A DNA stretch of 49,701 bases from a virus (IMGVR_UViG_3300027826_000010:1-49701); one strand, 5' to 3'; positions 24,795 to 31,927 are shown, counted from the stretch's first letter. Made by a program: numbers and translations. Notes: a model not told the origin generated them from the letters alone.

Positions 24795-25681
24795 CAGAGG
24801 TCACACGGCCCGGAGGTGTAGCCGGTCTTGAGCACCATGCCGTAATCGTCCACTCCGGTCGGCCACTCGATGTCTCGACGGCGCACCAGCGGCGTCTTCT
24901 GGAACGGCTTGTAATCGACGTAGTGGTGGACGCGCCCGAAGGCCCAGCGCAGCCGCGACACGTCGGGGTGCATCCGCACCTGCATCTGCGACTTCGCGAG
25001 CGTGCCTTCCTTCGCGTAGAACTCCGCCGTGTTGCCGCCCTTGATCATTTGGGTGGCGGTCTTTCGCTGCAGGAATGCGTCGAACTGAATCGTGCACCAC
25101 CCGCCCTTGAGCATGCGCAGCGAGAGATCCGTGTCCTCGTTGTAGCGACCGCGCCAGCGGAACGGCGTGTCGTTGCGGATCAGGTTGCACGAGTAGATGC
25201 GGGTGTTGAGGATGAACGGCGGGAAGCGGCGCTTGGCAGGGACGAAGGTCGCGTAGTTGGGGCCGGCCATCGCGACGTTCATGTAGCGGAGACAGAAGTC
25301 CTCCATGCACGCGAACGCGGTGCCGTCACCGATAAAGATTTTGCGGTTCTCGTGGAGCCGGTACCAGCCCTTGATGTTGTCGTCCATCACCCAATGCCAA
25401 TCGGCGCCCGCAGCGATCGAATGATCCCACGCGAAGTTGCGCGCCGGGCCGGGGCCCTTCGACTTCGTATCCCCGAGATCATCGAAGGTGTCGTACTTCC
25501 GCTGATACGCTTTGTCGAGCACGAGGATCTTGGCCGGGTCGATCACCTTCGCGTACTCGGCGTGCTCCTGTTCCTCGACCACGATGAAGTACGGCACGCG
25601 CGCCACTTCGAGCGCTCGCGAGGTGTAGCGAGAGTCCGCGCGGCCCTTCGACACGATGTAGATGGGGAACTGCGGGTTCAC
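24794..25681 (-). CDS. TET-associated-type glycosyltransferase (TAGT-like)
   Basis: 295 residues from a GTG overlapping the upstream stop as GTGA. The sequence has a GT-A-like pattern: IYIVSKGRADSRYTSRALEV, YFIVVEEQEHAEYAKVI, GPGPARNFAWDHSIAAGADW, then the acidic metal-binding motif WVMDDNIKGWYRL (D100-D101). Later come RGRYNEDTDLSLRML, which probably carries the catalytic acid, and KTATQMIKGGNTAEFYAKEG. This resembles the TAGT family, which in other phages adds sugars to 5-hydroxymethylcytosine made by TET/JBP-type oxygenases. No TET or DNA methylase is visible in this window, so the acceptor here is unknown: host-made modified bases, a virion protein, or another substrate. Confidence 0.72.
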   Translation of the reverse strand: MNPQFPIYIVSKGRADSRYTSRALEVARVPYFIVVEEQEHAEYAKVIDPAKILVLDKAYQRKYDTFDDLGDTKSKGPGPARNFAWDHSIAAGADWHWVMDDNIKGWYRLHENRKIFIGDGTAFACMEDFCLRYMNVAMAGPNYATFVPAKRRFPPFILNTRIYSCNLIRNDTPFRWRGRYNEDTDLSLRMLKGGWCTIQFDAFLQRKTATQMIKGGNTAEFYAKEGTLAKSQMQVRMHPDVSRLRWAFGRVHHYVDYKPFQKTPLVRRRDIEWPTGVDDYGMVLKTGYTSGPCDL

Positions 25682-25887
25682 AGCGGTTGCTCCACCGGGC
25701 CGTACGAGGCTCCGCAGCGCGGACACTCCCACCACTGACCGGTGCCACGCGAGACGATGCGCAGCGGTCGACCAGTGCGCGTGATCGAGCCGGGCAGCCA
25801 GACGCCGCAGCCGAGCGCCATGCATCCGTCCGCGATCGCGGAGTAGCCCTGATCCTCGCAGTCGGCTTCGAGCCCGATGGCGCTCAC
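25678..25887 (-). CDS. Small zinc-finger-like protein
   Basis: 69 residues from a GTG with GTGA overlap to the ParB-domain gene. It ends with WWECPRCGASYGPVEQ, one CxxC pair. An earlier cysteine group (LEADCEDQGYSAIADGCMAL, GCGVWL) could complete a metal site. Wedged between the ParB-like and glycosyltransferase genes with overlaps on both sides, it probably works with one of them. No family recognised. Confidence 0.5.
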   Translation of the reverse strand: MSAIGLEADCEDQGYSAIADGCMALGCGVWLPGSITRTGRPLRIVSRGTGQWWECPRCGASYGPVEQPL

Positions 25888-26531
25888 GGCTGCGCCTCCA
25901 CGTAGCGCTTGTCCACATTCACCTCGCGCTCCTTCGCCGGGTACCACAGGAACTTCGTTTGCTTCGTCACCTTCTGGTCGACCAGCGCAGCGAACGCAGC
26001 GACGTCAGCCTCGTTGCGGAAGTGCATGACGATCAGCTGGTAGCCCTCCTCGTCGCCGGAGGTGTACGCCGGCATCCCGCCCCACTCGGCCCGCGCATCT
26101 ACCTGACCGATGTTCTCGATCGACGCCATCAGCTGCGCGACCTCGGCATCGTTGAACCCCGTGACGCCTGAGAGTTCGACCGGCAGCGAGGTGATCTCCG
26201 CCAGCAGCAGGGCGTCGTCCCACCCGGCATTGAGGGCCAGCTTGTTATCCGCGATGACCAGCGCCGCCTTCTGCGCCGCGCTCAGGCCCGCGATGACGAT
26301 GGCCGGGACCTCGGTCATTCCCTCGAGCCCCGCCGCCGTGAAGCGCCCGTGGCCCGCGATGATCCCGTTGTGCTCATCGATCAGCAGGGGGTTGGTGAAG
26401 CCGAACTCCCGGATCGAGCGACGCAGCTGCGCGATCTGCACGTCGTCATGCGTCCGGGCGTTCCGCTCGTAGGGCGCGAGCGATGCGAGGGCGACGATCT
26501 TGTACTCGTGTACTTTCGAGGCTTCAGTCAT
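25884..26531 (-). CDS. ParB N-terminal-domain protein
   Basis: 215 residues. The first 110 match the ParB/Srx-like domain: VALASLAPYERNARTHDDVQ, AQLRRSIREFGFTNPLLI, then IIAGHGRFTAAGLEG at residues 57-71, VPAIVIAGLSAAQKAALVIA and DNKLALNAGWD. The motif is GHGR..AA, not the GERRxRA of segregation ParBs, and no parS-reading HTH follows. This places it with the ParB-like proteins often linked to DNA methylases in phages. The C-terminal 100 residues are unrecognised (YQLIVMHFRNEADVAAFAAL). A perfect parS palindrome lies 27 bp upstream of its start. Confidence 0.75.
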   Translation of the reverse strand: MTEASKVHEYKIVALASLAPYERNARTHDDVQIAQLRRSIREFGFTNPLLIDEHNGIIAGHGRFTAAGLEGMTEVPAIVIAGLSAAQKAALVIADNKLALNAGWDDALLLAEITSLPVELSGVTGFNDAEVAQLMASIENIGQVDARAEWGGMPAYTSGDEEGYQLIVMHFRNEADVAAFAALVDQKVTKQTKFLWYPAKEREVNVDKRYVEAQP

Positions 26532-26557
26532 GGCGATTTCCGTCCGACGCTCGGGGA

Positions 26558-26573
26558 TGTTCCACGTGGAACA
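26558..26573. promoter_or_regulatory. parS: Perfect parS-like palindrome
   Basis: The 16-bp palindrome TGTTCCACGTGGAACA is an exact match to the bacterial parS consensus (TGTTnCACGTGnAACA), in the form typical of Pseudomonas-type chromosomes. It lies in the 73-bp gap between the MazG/HTH gene and the ParB-domain gene. A match this perfect is not expected by chance in 50 kb. It could bind host ParB, the phage ParB-like protein, or another regulator of this promoter region. Confidence 0.75.
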
Positions 26574-26604
26574 CCAGTAAGGGGTTGATCTTACGAGGGA
26601 TCTG

Positions 26605-27363
26605 TCAGCGACGCCTGATCGGGCGGCTCAGCCCCAGCTTATGGGCCTGCGTATACAGCTGGTACACGCCCACTCCCAATTCGTCCGCTAGGTCGCTCAG
26701 GGTGCGGTTATCGCGCGCTGCAGCGTACTTCTCGGTCAGTTTGGCCTTCATTTCGGGCGTCCACGTACCCGGTGGATGGCCGGCCGGGCCTTGCTCCTTC
26801 ACCCATTGGATCGGACCGCGATCCGCTGGCCCCCTGAGCGGGTAGCACTCGTGCGGGCCTTCGTGACCGACTCGCAGGTAGCAGGGCATGGTCACGCCCT
26901 CGATGGTCTGGTAGCACCGCAGCAGGGGAGGGGTGGGGGTCATGGGGCGCTCCGAAATTGGGGCGGCAGGCCGGTCGTTGCCGGTTTCCTCAGTAGCGCG
27001 GAGATCATCCCGAGCCTTCACAACTGAGACCGCCCCTTGCGGTAATCCGATCAGCTGGCCGCGCTCGCGGGAGAGCGCCAGCATCCGTGCGATTTTCTCT
27101 GACTTGAACTCAAGGTGGGCCGTCACGTCCTTGGGAGTGATGGCCGAGATCAGGCCGGCGCGTTCGAGGAATTCGACGCAGGCCAGCAGGTCAAGGATCT
27201 CGAAGCGAAGCCGCTCGGCATTCGGCACCCGCTGACCCGGCTGGATCTCATCGCCACCGAAGCGCAGCTGCTTGGACGCGCGCTGCCCGAGCGCGGCGAG
27301 TTCGCTCGACACCTCGAAGCATTCCTCCATCAGCAGGATCAGGTGGTGCTCGTGCAGGTTCAT
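26605..27363 (-). CDS. MazG-like NTP pyrophosphohydrolase fused to HTH domain
   Basis: 252 residues. Residues 1-75 show the all-alpha NTP pyrophosphohydrolase pattern: EECFE at 13-17, then ExxD at 55-58 in RLRFEILDLLACVEFLE. The middle is linker-like with a possible metal knuckle (CYQTIEG, PCYLRVGHEGPHECYP). The last 50 residues form a helix-turn-helix (WTPEMKAKLTEKYAAA, TLSDLADELGVGVYQLYTQA) reminiscent of GcrA or SANT-like domains. MazG enzymes hydrolyse non-canonical dNTPs or alarmones. Fusion to a DNA-binding domain suggests a nucleotide-sensing regulator or a targeted enzyme (inference). Confidence 0.65.
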   Translation of the reverse strand: MNLHEHHLILLMEECFEVSSELAALGQRASKQLRFGGDEIQPGQRVPNAERLRFEILDLLACVEFLERAGLISAITPKDVTAHLEFKSEKIARMLALSRERGQLIGLPQGAVSVVKARDDLRATEETGNDRPAAPISERPMTPTPPLLRCYQTIEGVTMPCYLRVGHEGPHECYPLRGPADRGPIQWVKEQGPAGHPPGTWTPEMKAKLTEKYAAARDNRTLSDLADELGVGVYQLYTQAHKLGLSRPIRRR

Positions 27364-27548
27364 GGCTGCAGCCTCTCCATTTGCCAGACGGCTCCCAGCA
27401 CGAACGCGCGCTGGATCTTTTCGACCATCGTCAGGTCGCGCTCGAAGTAGAGCGGCCCGCTCGCCGCGATCGCCGCGTCAGCGAGCATCGTCGTCCACTC
27501 CTCCTGAGTCAGCGGGCGCTTCGGACCTTGGACGGGCTCGGTGCTCAT
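27360..27548 (-). CDS. Small protein of unknown function
   Basis: 62 residues from the ATG at 27546-27548, which overlaps the HNH gene stop as ATGA; the stop overlaps the MazG/HTH start by 4 bp. Sequence: PLTQEEWTTMLADAAIAASG then MVEKIQRAFVLGAVWQMERL, probably two helices. No family recognised. Confidence 0.55.
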   Translation of the reverse strand: MSTEPVQGPKRPLTQEEWTTMLADAAIAASGPLYFERDLTMVEKIQRAFVLGAVWQMERLQP

Positions 27549-27871
27549 GCGAGTAGATCTCCAACCGCCTTGCCGGCGCGCCGCGTCGCGTACGCGCTCT
27601 GCTGGTGGTGCTCTCGGTCGTAGTGGAGGTGGCAACGCTGGCACCAGTGGCGCAGGTTTTCCATCGAACAGTGCTCAGGCGTGTGATCGAGATGCGCGGT
27701 GGTCAGCACGACCTTGGATCCGGTCTCGGGATGCGGCTGGCCGTTCACTGCGCGACAGGCCGGGAAGTCGGGCGAGCCCTCGCAGCGATCGCCCGAGCGC
27801 TCGCGCACCGCCGCGACGATGATCAGCCAGTCGGGCGGGTAGCGGCTCGCATTCTCGGGCTTGATCGGCAT
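27545..27871 (-). CDS. HNH endonuclease-like protein
   Basis: 108 residues from the ATG at 27869-27871. The HNH/treble-clef signature is clear: RSGDRCEGSPDFPACRAVN, then LTTAHLDHTPEHCSMENLRH, then WCQRCHLHYDREHH. The core His is in AHLDHTP, the Asn in MENLRH, and the last zinc ligands in CQRCHLHYD. Proteins of this type cut or nick DNA; in phages they act in packaging, as restriction-like nucleases, or as homing enzymes. It is operonic with small accessory genes and not inserted in another gene, so a homing role is less likely. Confidence 0.8.
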   Translation of the reverse strand: MPIKPENASRYPPDWLIIVAAVRERSGDRCEGSPDFPACRAVNGQPHPETGSKVVLTTAHLDHTPEHCSMENLRHWCQRCHLHYDREHHQQSAYATRRAGKAVGDLLA

Positions 27872-28356
27872 CACGCCACCTTGCGCACGATCGGGTACAG
27901 GACGCGCTGCGTCGTCATCGGCAAGTAGAGCGGGTGCTTCGGCGCTCCGACCTTCGTCACGCCGAGACAGAAGTTCCCGCCGGGACACCACAGGCTCTCC
28001 GGGATGTGCGTGCCGCCCGGATTTCCCCAAGCGAGCACCGCCGACGCGCATTGCGAGCCGATCACTCCGAGGTGCCAGTCATTCTCCGGCCCCTCCGCTT
28101 CGGTGACCGATAGCAGCTTAAGCACGCTCGGGTCGGTCGATCGATACGCGTACCGGTTCACGACCCACATGGCGCCGTAGCCCCACAGCTTCGCGAAGGC
28201 GATGCACTTGGAGATCGTACGATCGTCAGTCTCGCCATCGGCCGTGCTCGGGTTGAGCATCACCCACAGCAGCGGCAGCAGGTGCGACTTCTCCCACTCG
28301 CGGTAGAGCCGATATCGGTAGCGAGTGCATTCGGAGATGACAGCGGACTTGATCAC
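27871..28356 (-). CDS. DUF1643 family protein
   Basis: 161 residues from a GTG overlapping the small membrane gene's stop (GTGA). Family features: RYRLYREW, LLWVMLNPSTADGETDDRTI, FAKLWGYGAMWVVNRYAYRS, VLAWGNPGG and KVGAPKHPLYLP. DUF1643 proteins are widespread in phages and plasmids and resemble uracil-DNA-glycosylase-like folds, but their function is not established. The likely context is nucleotide or base handling, in keeping with the MazG-like and HNH genes downstream. Confidence 0.8.
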   Translation of the reverse strand: MIKSAVISECTRYRYRLYREWEKSHLLPLLWVMLNPSTADGETDDRTISKCIAFAKLWGYGAMWVVNRYAYRSTDPSVLKLLSVTEAEGPENDWHLGVIGSQCASAVLAWGNPGGTHIPESLWCPGGNFCLGVTKVGAPKHPLYLPMTTQRVLYPIVRKVA

Positions 28357-28511
28357 ATCGTCACCACGAGCGTGCCGAGATCCGCGACGGCGAAGCCGGC
28401 GAACATCAGCGCGAGCCCGTACTGCCGACTGTAGGCGTATACGCCTGCGGCGAGAATGTCGATCAGCAGCTTGGACGAGACGATCGCAGCTGCGAAGCCC
28501 GCCGCGCTCAT
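28353..28511 (-). CDS. Small membrane protein
   Basis: 52 residues starting MSAAGFAAAIVSSKLLIDIL, then AAGVYAYSRQYGLALMFAGF and AVADLGTLVVTM. The start ATG overlaps the upstream stop as ATGA, and its stop overlaps the DUF1643 GTG as GTGA, which strongly supports it despite its size. Two hydrophobic segments suggest a membrane hairpin. Function unknown. Confidence 0.65.
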   Translation of the reverse strand: MSAAGFAAAIVSSKLLIDILAAGVYAYSRQYGLALMFAGFAVADLGTLVVTM

Positions 28512-28981
28512 CCGTCTGCACCCTTCTGGTTCGGCGACGGATCAGCCGCCCCGCAGTCGCAAATCTGGTTGGTCGCTACTGAGCGGCACCACACGCGGTG
28601 CGGTGATCCGCCAATGGTCACTCGGGTCTGCGCCTCGTCGCGTAGCTTGCGTAGCTCCTCGCGCGTGACGTGGACCTGCTTGTGGGTCGCTTCGAGGCGC
28701 CGCTTCAGGATCTCGTTGTCAGCGAGCACGCGGCGCAGCGCAGCGGTGCTAATCGCTAGGTGATCCGAGAGCCCGATCACGGTCGGCAGCTTGTCGAGCC
28801 GCGCGACCACCGTCTCGAATGCGAGCAGGCGCGCATCGCTCTGCACGCGGAGCTCGGCTAGCCCCGCAGCGGCGACCTGCTGCGCCAACGTCAGCAGGCG
28901 AACGTGCCTAATGACTTCCGTTAACGAGGCGTCGCGCAAGACCGGTGGACGTTTCGCGCTCCGCGATTTTGGCTTGGTCAT
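28508..28981 (-). CDS. Coiled-coil protein of unknown function
   Basis: 157 residues from an ATG with GGGG eight bases upstream; an in-frame GTG four codons earlier is possible. The N-terminus is basic (TKPKSRSAKRPPV) and the centre is helical (AQQVAAAGLAELRVQSDARL, LKRRLEATHKQVHVTREELR). The C-terminal WCRSVATNQICDCGAA may bind metal. It overlaps the RuvC-like gene by 74 bp in another frame. Confidence 0.6.
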   Translation of the reverse strand: MTKPKSRSAKRPPVLRDASLTEVIRHVRLLTLAQQVAAAGLAELRVQSDARLLAFETVVARLDKLPTVIGLSDHLAISTAALRRVLADNEILKRRLEATHKQVHVTREELRKLRDEAQTRVTIGGSPHRVWCRSVATNQICDCGAADPSPNQKGADG

Positions 28982-29483
28982 GTTGTACCCCACGAAGTTC
29001 GAGCTGGTAGCCGTAGCGCGCGATCAGCAGCGCCTCGGCCAAGTTGTGATCCTTGACTCTCGACAGGCGCGCTTTCGGATACATCAGTGAAGCGCGCTCG
29101 CGCGACCGTTGCTTGCGCGCCGGCCCGCTGTCGCTCTTGTCGCCCCTAACCCCCATCGCCGTCTTCCACGCGAGCGGTTGCACCAGTTGGAGTGACGCAC
29201 CGATCACCTGCACGCTCGCGAGCACCGAGCCCATCGTCATCCCCTGCGAAAATGCGGCGATGCATCCGTTCTTCGGCATCGCGTGCACTTGCTCGACGTA
29301 CGCGACGACTGTATGGGTTCCGATGTGCGGGAGCAAGAGTTCGGTCAGCTGCATCGGATCGATCCACGCCGCTTTCCCCCAGCGCGTGATCGGCAAATCG
29401 TCGGCCGCAACCATCGAGCCATCGGTGGCGGAGAGCAACGCCCACGCTCCCGTGAGACCCGGATCGATTCCGAGCAGCATCAT
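28908..29483 (-). CDS. RuvC-like Holliday junction resolvase
   Basis: 191 residues with an RNase H/RuvC fold. Acidic active-site candidates are D7 in LLGIDPGLTG, E64 in VVAYVEQVHAMP, and D145/E150 in VKDHNLAEALLIARYG. An AFSQGMTMGSVLASVQVIGA helix follows the second strand as in RuvC. It probably resolves branched replication or recombination intermediates before packaging, working with the ERF/YqaJ system on the other strand. Its last 74 bp overlap the next gene. Confidence 0.85.
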   Translation of the reverse strand: MMLLGIDPGLTGAWALLSATDGSMVAADDLPITRWGKAAWIDPMQLTELLLPHIGTHTVVAYVEQVHAMPKNGCIAAFSQGMTMGSVLASVQVIGASLQLVQPLAWKTAMGVRGDKSDSGPARKQRSRERASLMYPKARLSRVKDHNLAEALLIARYGYQLELRGVQHDQAKIAERETSTGLARRLVNGSH

Positions 29484-29740
29484 GTCCCGTCCTCCTCTGA
29501 GCCGAGCGGCAGCGGCAACGGCTCAGTGAGTTCAATCCCCTTGGCCGCGATCAGCACCGCCTGATCGTGGTCGATGAACAGAGCTCGCATGTTGCCCGTG
29601 GGATGCGCTCGCGTAGAGTCGTAGACCTGCGCGAGCACCATCCCCCTGCGGCCCATCGATGCCTGCACGGCGGCCTTGTTGAACAGCGGCCGCAACACCG
29701 CCCGCTGCTCTTCGGTGAGCGGGACCCGGATCTGGATCAA
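29480..29740 (-). CDS. Small protein of unknown function
   Basis: 86 residues, overlapping both neighbours by 4 bp. Sequence features: QIRVPLTEEQRAVLRPLFNK, GRRGMVLAQVYDSTR, LFIDHDQAVLIAAKGIELTE. It appears to be a compact alpha/beta protein co-translated with the RuvC-like enzyme. No family recognised. Confidence 0.55.
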   Translation of the reverse strand: MIQIRVPLTEEQRAVLRPLFNKAAVQASMGRRGMVLAQVYDSTRAHPTGNMRALFIDHDQAVLIAAKGIELTEPLPLPLGSEEDGT

Positions 29741-30372
29741 TGCGTCGTCTCAGCTGCAGGCGCGGCGGGATCAGCAGCCGCAGCCGGCTCCGGCGCATCG
29801 AGCGGAAGCGCCGACTGGTCAGCCTTCGGCGTCGCGTCCTCCTTCCCGATGCGACCGCCCTTCAGGTCGATCTCGATCTCGTGGTTGAGGTGGACGCTCA
29901 ATTCGCCCAGCTGCTCGTCAACCGGGTGCGCTTGGATCTGCAGCTTGCAGCGAGTCATGCCGCCGGTCTCGGGCGTCAGCGTGATCGAACCCAGCTTGCA
30001 GTCGTTGAACGTGATCTCGTGGCGCGAGAGACCGAGCCGCATCGTCACGTCCACCTTCTCGATCTTGTCCTCGATCTGCAGCGGCTTCATCGTGCGGAAG
30101 CGCGGCTCCGGCCCCGTCGTTAGCTCGCGCGTGTACAGCGCATTGTGCGAGCCGACGCCCAGCAGCTTTTCCAGTTCCTTCTCGTACAGGCCGAACACCA
30201 CCGAGATGTCCACCGCCAGCACGTCAGCGTCGCCGTGCTTCTCGGTTCGCAGATTGCCGTGGCCGCTCAGCTTCGCCTCGCGATTGGTCACCGTCAGCGG
30301 CCCGCCCCGATACTTGCGCTTCTCGGGCTTTTTGCTCGCCGCCTTTTTCGCCGTCGCCTTCCGCTTCGCCAT
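29737..30372 (-). CDS. Replication-region protein, possible nucleic-acid binding
   Basis: 211 residues. The N-terminus is strongly basic (MAKRKATAKKAASKKPEKRK), the middle is beta-rich (VLAVDISVVFGLYEKELEKL, KIEKVDVTMRLGLSRHEITF, CKLGSITLTPETGGMTRCKL) and the C-terminal 30 residues are Ala/Pro/Asp-rich and acidic. This layout, between replication and resolvase genes, would suit a ssDNA- or recombination-associated protein. Some SSB-type proteins share the acidic tail, but no fold signature is certain. Confidence 0.5.
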   Translation of the reverse strand: MAKRKATAKKAASKKPEKRKYRGGPLTVTNREAKLSGHGNLRTEKHGDADVLAVDISVVFGLYEKELEKLLGVGSHNALYTRELTTGPEPRFRTMKPLQIEDKIEKVDVTMRLGLSRHEITFNDCKLGSITLTPETGGMTRCKLQIQAHPVDEQLGELSVHLNHEIEIDLKGGRIGKEDATPKADQSALPLDAPEPAAAADPAAPAAETTH

Positions 30373-30407
30373 GTGTGTCCCCTAGCTGTGTGATTGATCG
30401 ATCGAAC

Positions 30408-31007
30408 TCAGTGCAGGCCGTGCTCCGCAAGCCACGCGATCGCGAGCGCGCGCGGATAGATGCGTTCGGCTTCGGCGTCCGCGAGTCGCTCAAAGCGCTC
30501 TTTCGTCGCCTGTGGATCTTTCTCCGATACCAGCAGCAGGTGACCTTCAGCGAGGCGCAACACCTCGAAGGCCAACTCGGTGTGGAGCGGATGCTCGAAT
30601 CCCGCGTAGTCGCGGTTGGCGTCCATGCCGACGAAGCGATGGCGCACCGAGCGGTGCATGAACCACTGCGTTGCGAGTTTCTGTGCGTCGCTGCACTTCG
30701 ATGGCTCCGGCTTCCACTCCACCGTCCGCGCGATCCCTCGAGCCAGCACGAGGAAGTCGGGCATCGTCGGCGGATGCTGCGCGCCGGATTTCATCACGCG
30801 CGCGATCCCGTCCTTCAGCTGCGCGTCAGTCAGGCTCTCGATCGCTTGAACCCAAAGCGGGGACGGCTCCGCGCCGTAGCTCTCCGCCCACCTCTGTCCG
30901 AACAATTCGATCATCCCCTTCCAAAACTTCGCCGGCCGCAATGATGCGGTCGAGGTTGGCTTGGGTCGCGTCGTAGCGCGTGAGTCGTTGTGTGTTTCGT
31001 CGCCCAT
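30408..31007 (-). CDS. Replication protein P-like (helicase-loader type)
   Basis: 199 residues; GAAGGA sits nine bases before the ATG at 31005-31007. The stretch RPAKFWKGMIELFGQRWAES, then YGAEPSPLWVQAIESLTDAQ, LKDGIARVMKSGAQHPPTMP and DFLVLA follows the layout of lambda P-like proteins that recruit the host replicative helicase. The start lies 182 bp inside the preceding O-like gene in another frame. No ATPase motif is present, consistent with a loader and not a DnaC-type ATPase. Confidence 0.65.
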   Translation of the reverse strand: MGDETHNDSRATTRPKPTSTASLRPAKFWKGMIELFGQRWAESYGAEPSPLWVQAIESLTDAQLKDGIARVMKSGAQHPPTMPDFLVLARGIARTVEWKPEPSKCSDAQKLATQWFMHRSVRHRFVGMDANRDYAGFEHPLHTELAFEVLRLAEGHLLLVSEKDPQATKERFERLADAEAERIYPRALAIAWLAEHGLH

Positions 31008-31698
31008 TGTTGTCGTCCTTCAGTGCGAACAGACCTTGCCACCCCGCCGCGATCGATTGCTCGACCACGGCCTCCTGATCGGCGCCGAACGCCGCCAGCT
31101 TCCGCGCCGCTGACGGCAGCGACACGGGTTTGAGTTTCATCTTGGCTTCGACCCGGTACTCGATCCACCTGCTCCACGCCTTCAGGTTCAGGTCTGGCAC
31201 CGATGCCGGATCGAACTCAGGTTTCTCTCGCGCGCGCCCCGAGCGAAGCGAGGGGATAGGGGATTCAGGATTCAGAGAAGAGGGATTCAGAGCGAAGCGC
31301 TGCTGACCATGGTGCGAAGCCACTTCATCCCTTGGTGTACCGCGCTTCGCACCTTGGTCAGAAGTGGGAGGCGGGATGACGCTCGCCGCTTCGTTCTGGT
31401 GAGGCCGCTGATGCTTGGTAAACGCTGGAATGTAAATGTATTTTTTCCCGGCGACCTCATACCGCACGATGAACTCGTTCTCGGTCAGCCAATCGAGCGA
31501 GCGCGCTGTGCCCTCGAAAGCGCGGCCCGGATTAACTGTAATGTGAATCTTCGCCGGGCGATCTTCGAGCCGACCTTCGCGGTCAGCTGCACACCAAAGC
31601 CCTTGAAAGATCACGGTAAAAAGGGGATCGGCGACCGCAAGTAGTTCGTTCTCGAATAGAGACGGTTTCAAGTTGCGTGCCCTCACGGCTGATTCCAA
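30826..31698 (-). CDS. Replication initiator, O-like
   Basis: 290 residues. The N-terminal 110 residues carry the common phage replication-initiator winged-helix pattern: ARNLKPSLFENELLAVADPL, LWCAADREGRLEDRPAKI, LDWLTENEFIVRYEVAGKKY and FTKHQRPHQNE. A Ser/Pro linker and a C-terminal helical domain (LKAWSRWIEYRVEAKMKLKP, FGADQEAVVEQSIAAGWQGL) follow. It probably binds an origin and recruits the P-like protein encoded next. Large stem-loops in the gap upstream of this gene are candidate origin or leader structures. Confidence 0.75.
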   Translation of the reverse strand: MESAVRARNLKPSLFENELLAVADPLFTVIFQGLWCAADREGRLEDRPAKIHITVNPGRAFEGTARSLDWLTENEFIVRYEVAGKKYIYIPAFTKHQRPHQNEAASVIPPPTSDQGAKRGTPRDEVASHHGQQRFALNPSSLNPESPIPSLRSGRAREKPEFDPASVPDLNLKAWSRWIEYRVEAKMKLKPVSLPSAARKLAAFGADQEAVVEQSIAAGWQGLFALKDDNNGRRNTQRLTRYDATQANLDRIIAAGEVLEGDDRIVRTEVGGELRRGAVPALGSSDREPD

Positions 31699-31796
31699 TG
31701 CATTAATCGCCCCGGTCGTCGCATTTGACTAGCTCGTCGTTATTAGGTAAGTAGCTCCGCATCGAGCGGTAAGCCGATACCGCCAATGCTGCTCGT

Positions 31797-31833
31797 GGGC
31801 GCCGGCCGGGGTAGGGCCAACCGGCCGGCGCCC
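31797..31833. terminator. 13-bp perfect GC-rich stem-loop
   Basis: GGGCGCCGGCCGG (31797-31809) and CCGGCCGGCGCCC (31821-31833) are exact reverse complements around an 11-base loop. The stem is very stable on either strand. Only TTG follows on the plus strand and no T-run on the minus strand, so Rho-independent termination is not assured. It may act as a pausing site, attenuator or origin element. Confidence 0.5.
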
Positions 31834-31864
31834 TTGCCCCCTAGCCCCTCCCCTCGATCAGATA

Positions 31865-31927
31865 CCCCGTGGCCCGGTCAAGCGTCAGCTGCCGTGCGTC
31901 GGCAGTTCTGAGACGCCCGTCACGGGG
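31865..31927. other. Nested stem-loop structure
   Basis: CCCCGTG (31865-31871) pairs with CACGGGG (31921-31927). Inside, GCGTCAG pairs with a CTGA..CGC segment, and CTGCCG pairs with CGGCAG around a TGCGT loop. Three coaxial stems within 63 bases are far more structure than chance would give. This could be a cruciform origin element or a structured leader RNA. Confidence 0.45.

Noticed and set aside
27545-27871. HNH protein as a homing endonuclease
   Set aside because: It is translationally coupled to both neighbours and not inserted into another gene or intron, so selfish homing is not supported.
28991-28993. GTG start for the 28508 gene, four codons upstream
   Set aside because: The ATG at 28981 has GGGG at a proper distance, whereas the GTG has no ribosome site. 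The longer form cannot be excluded.
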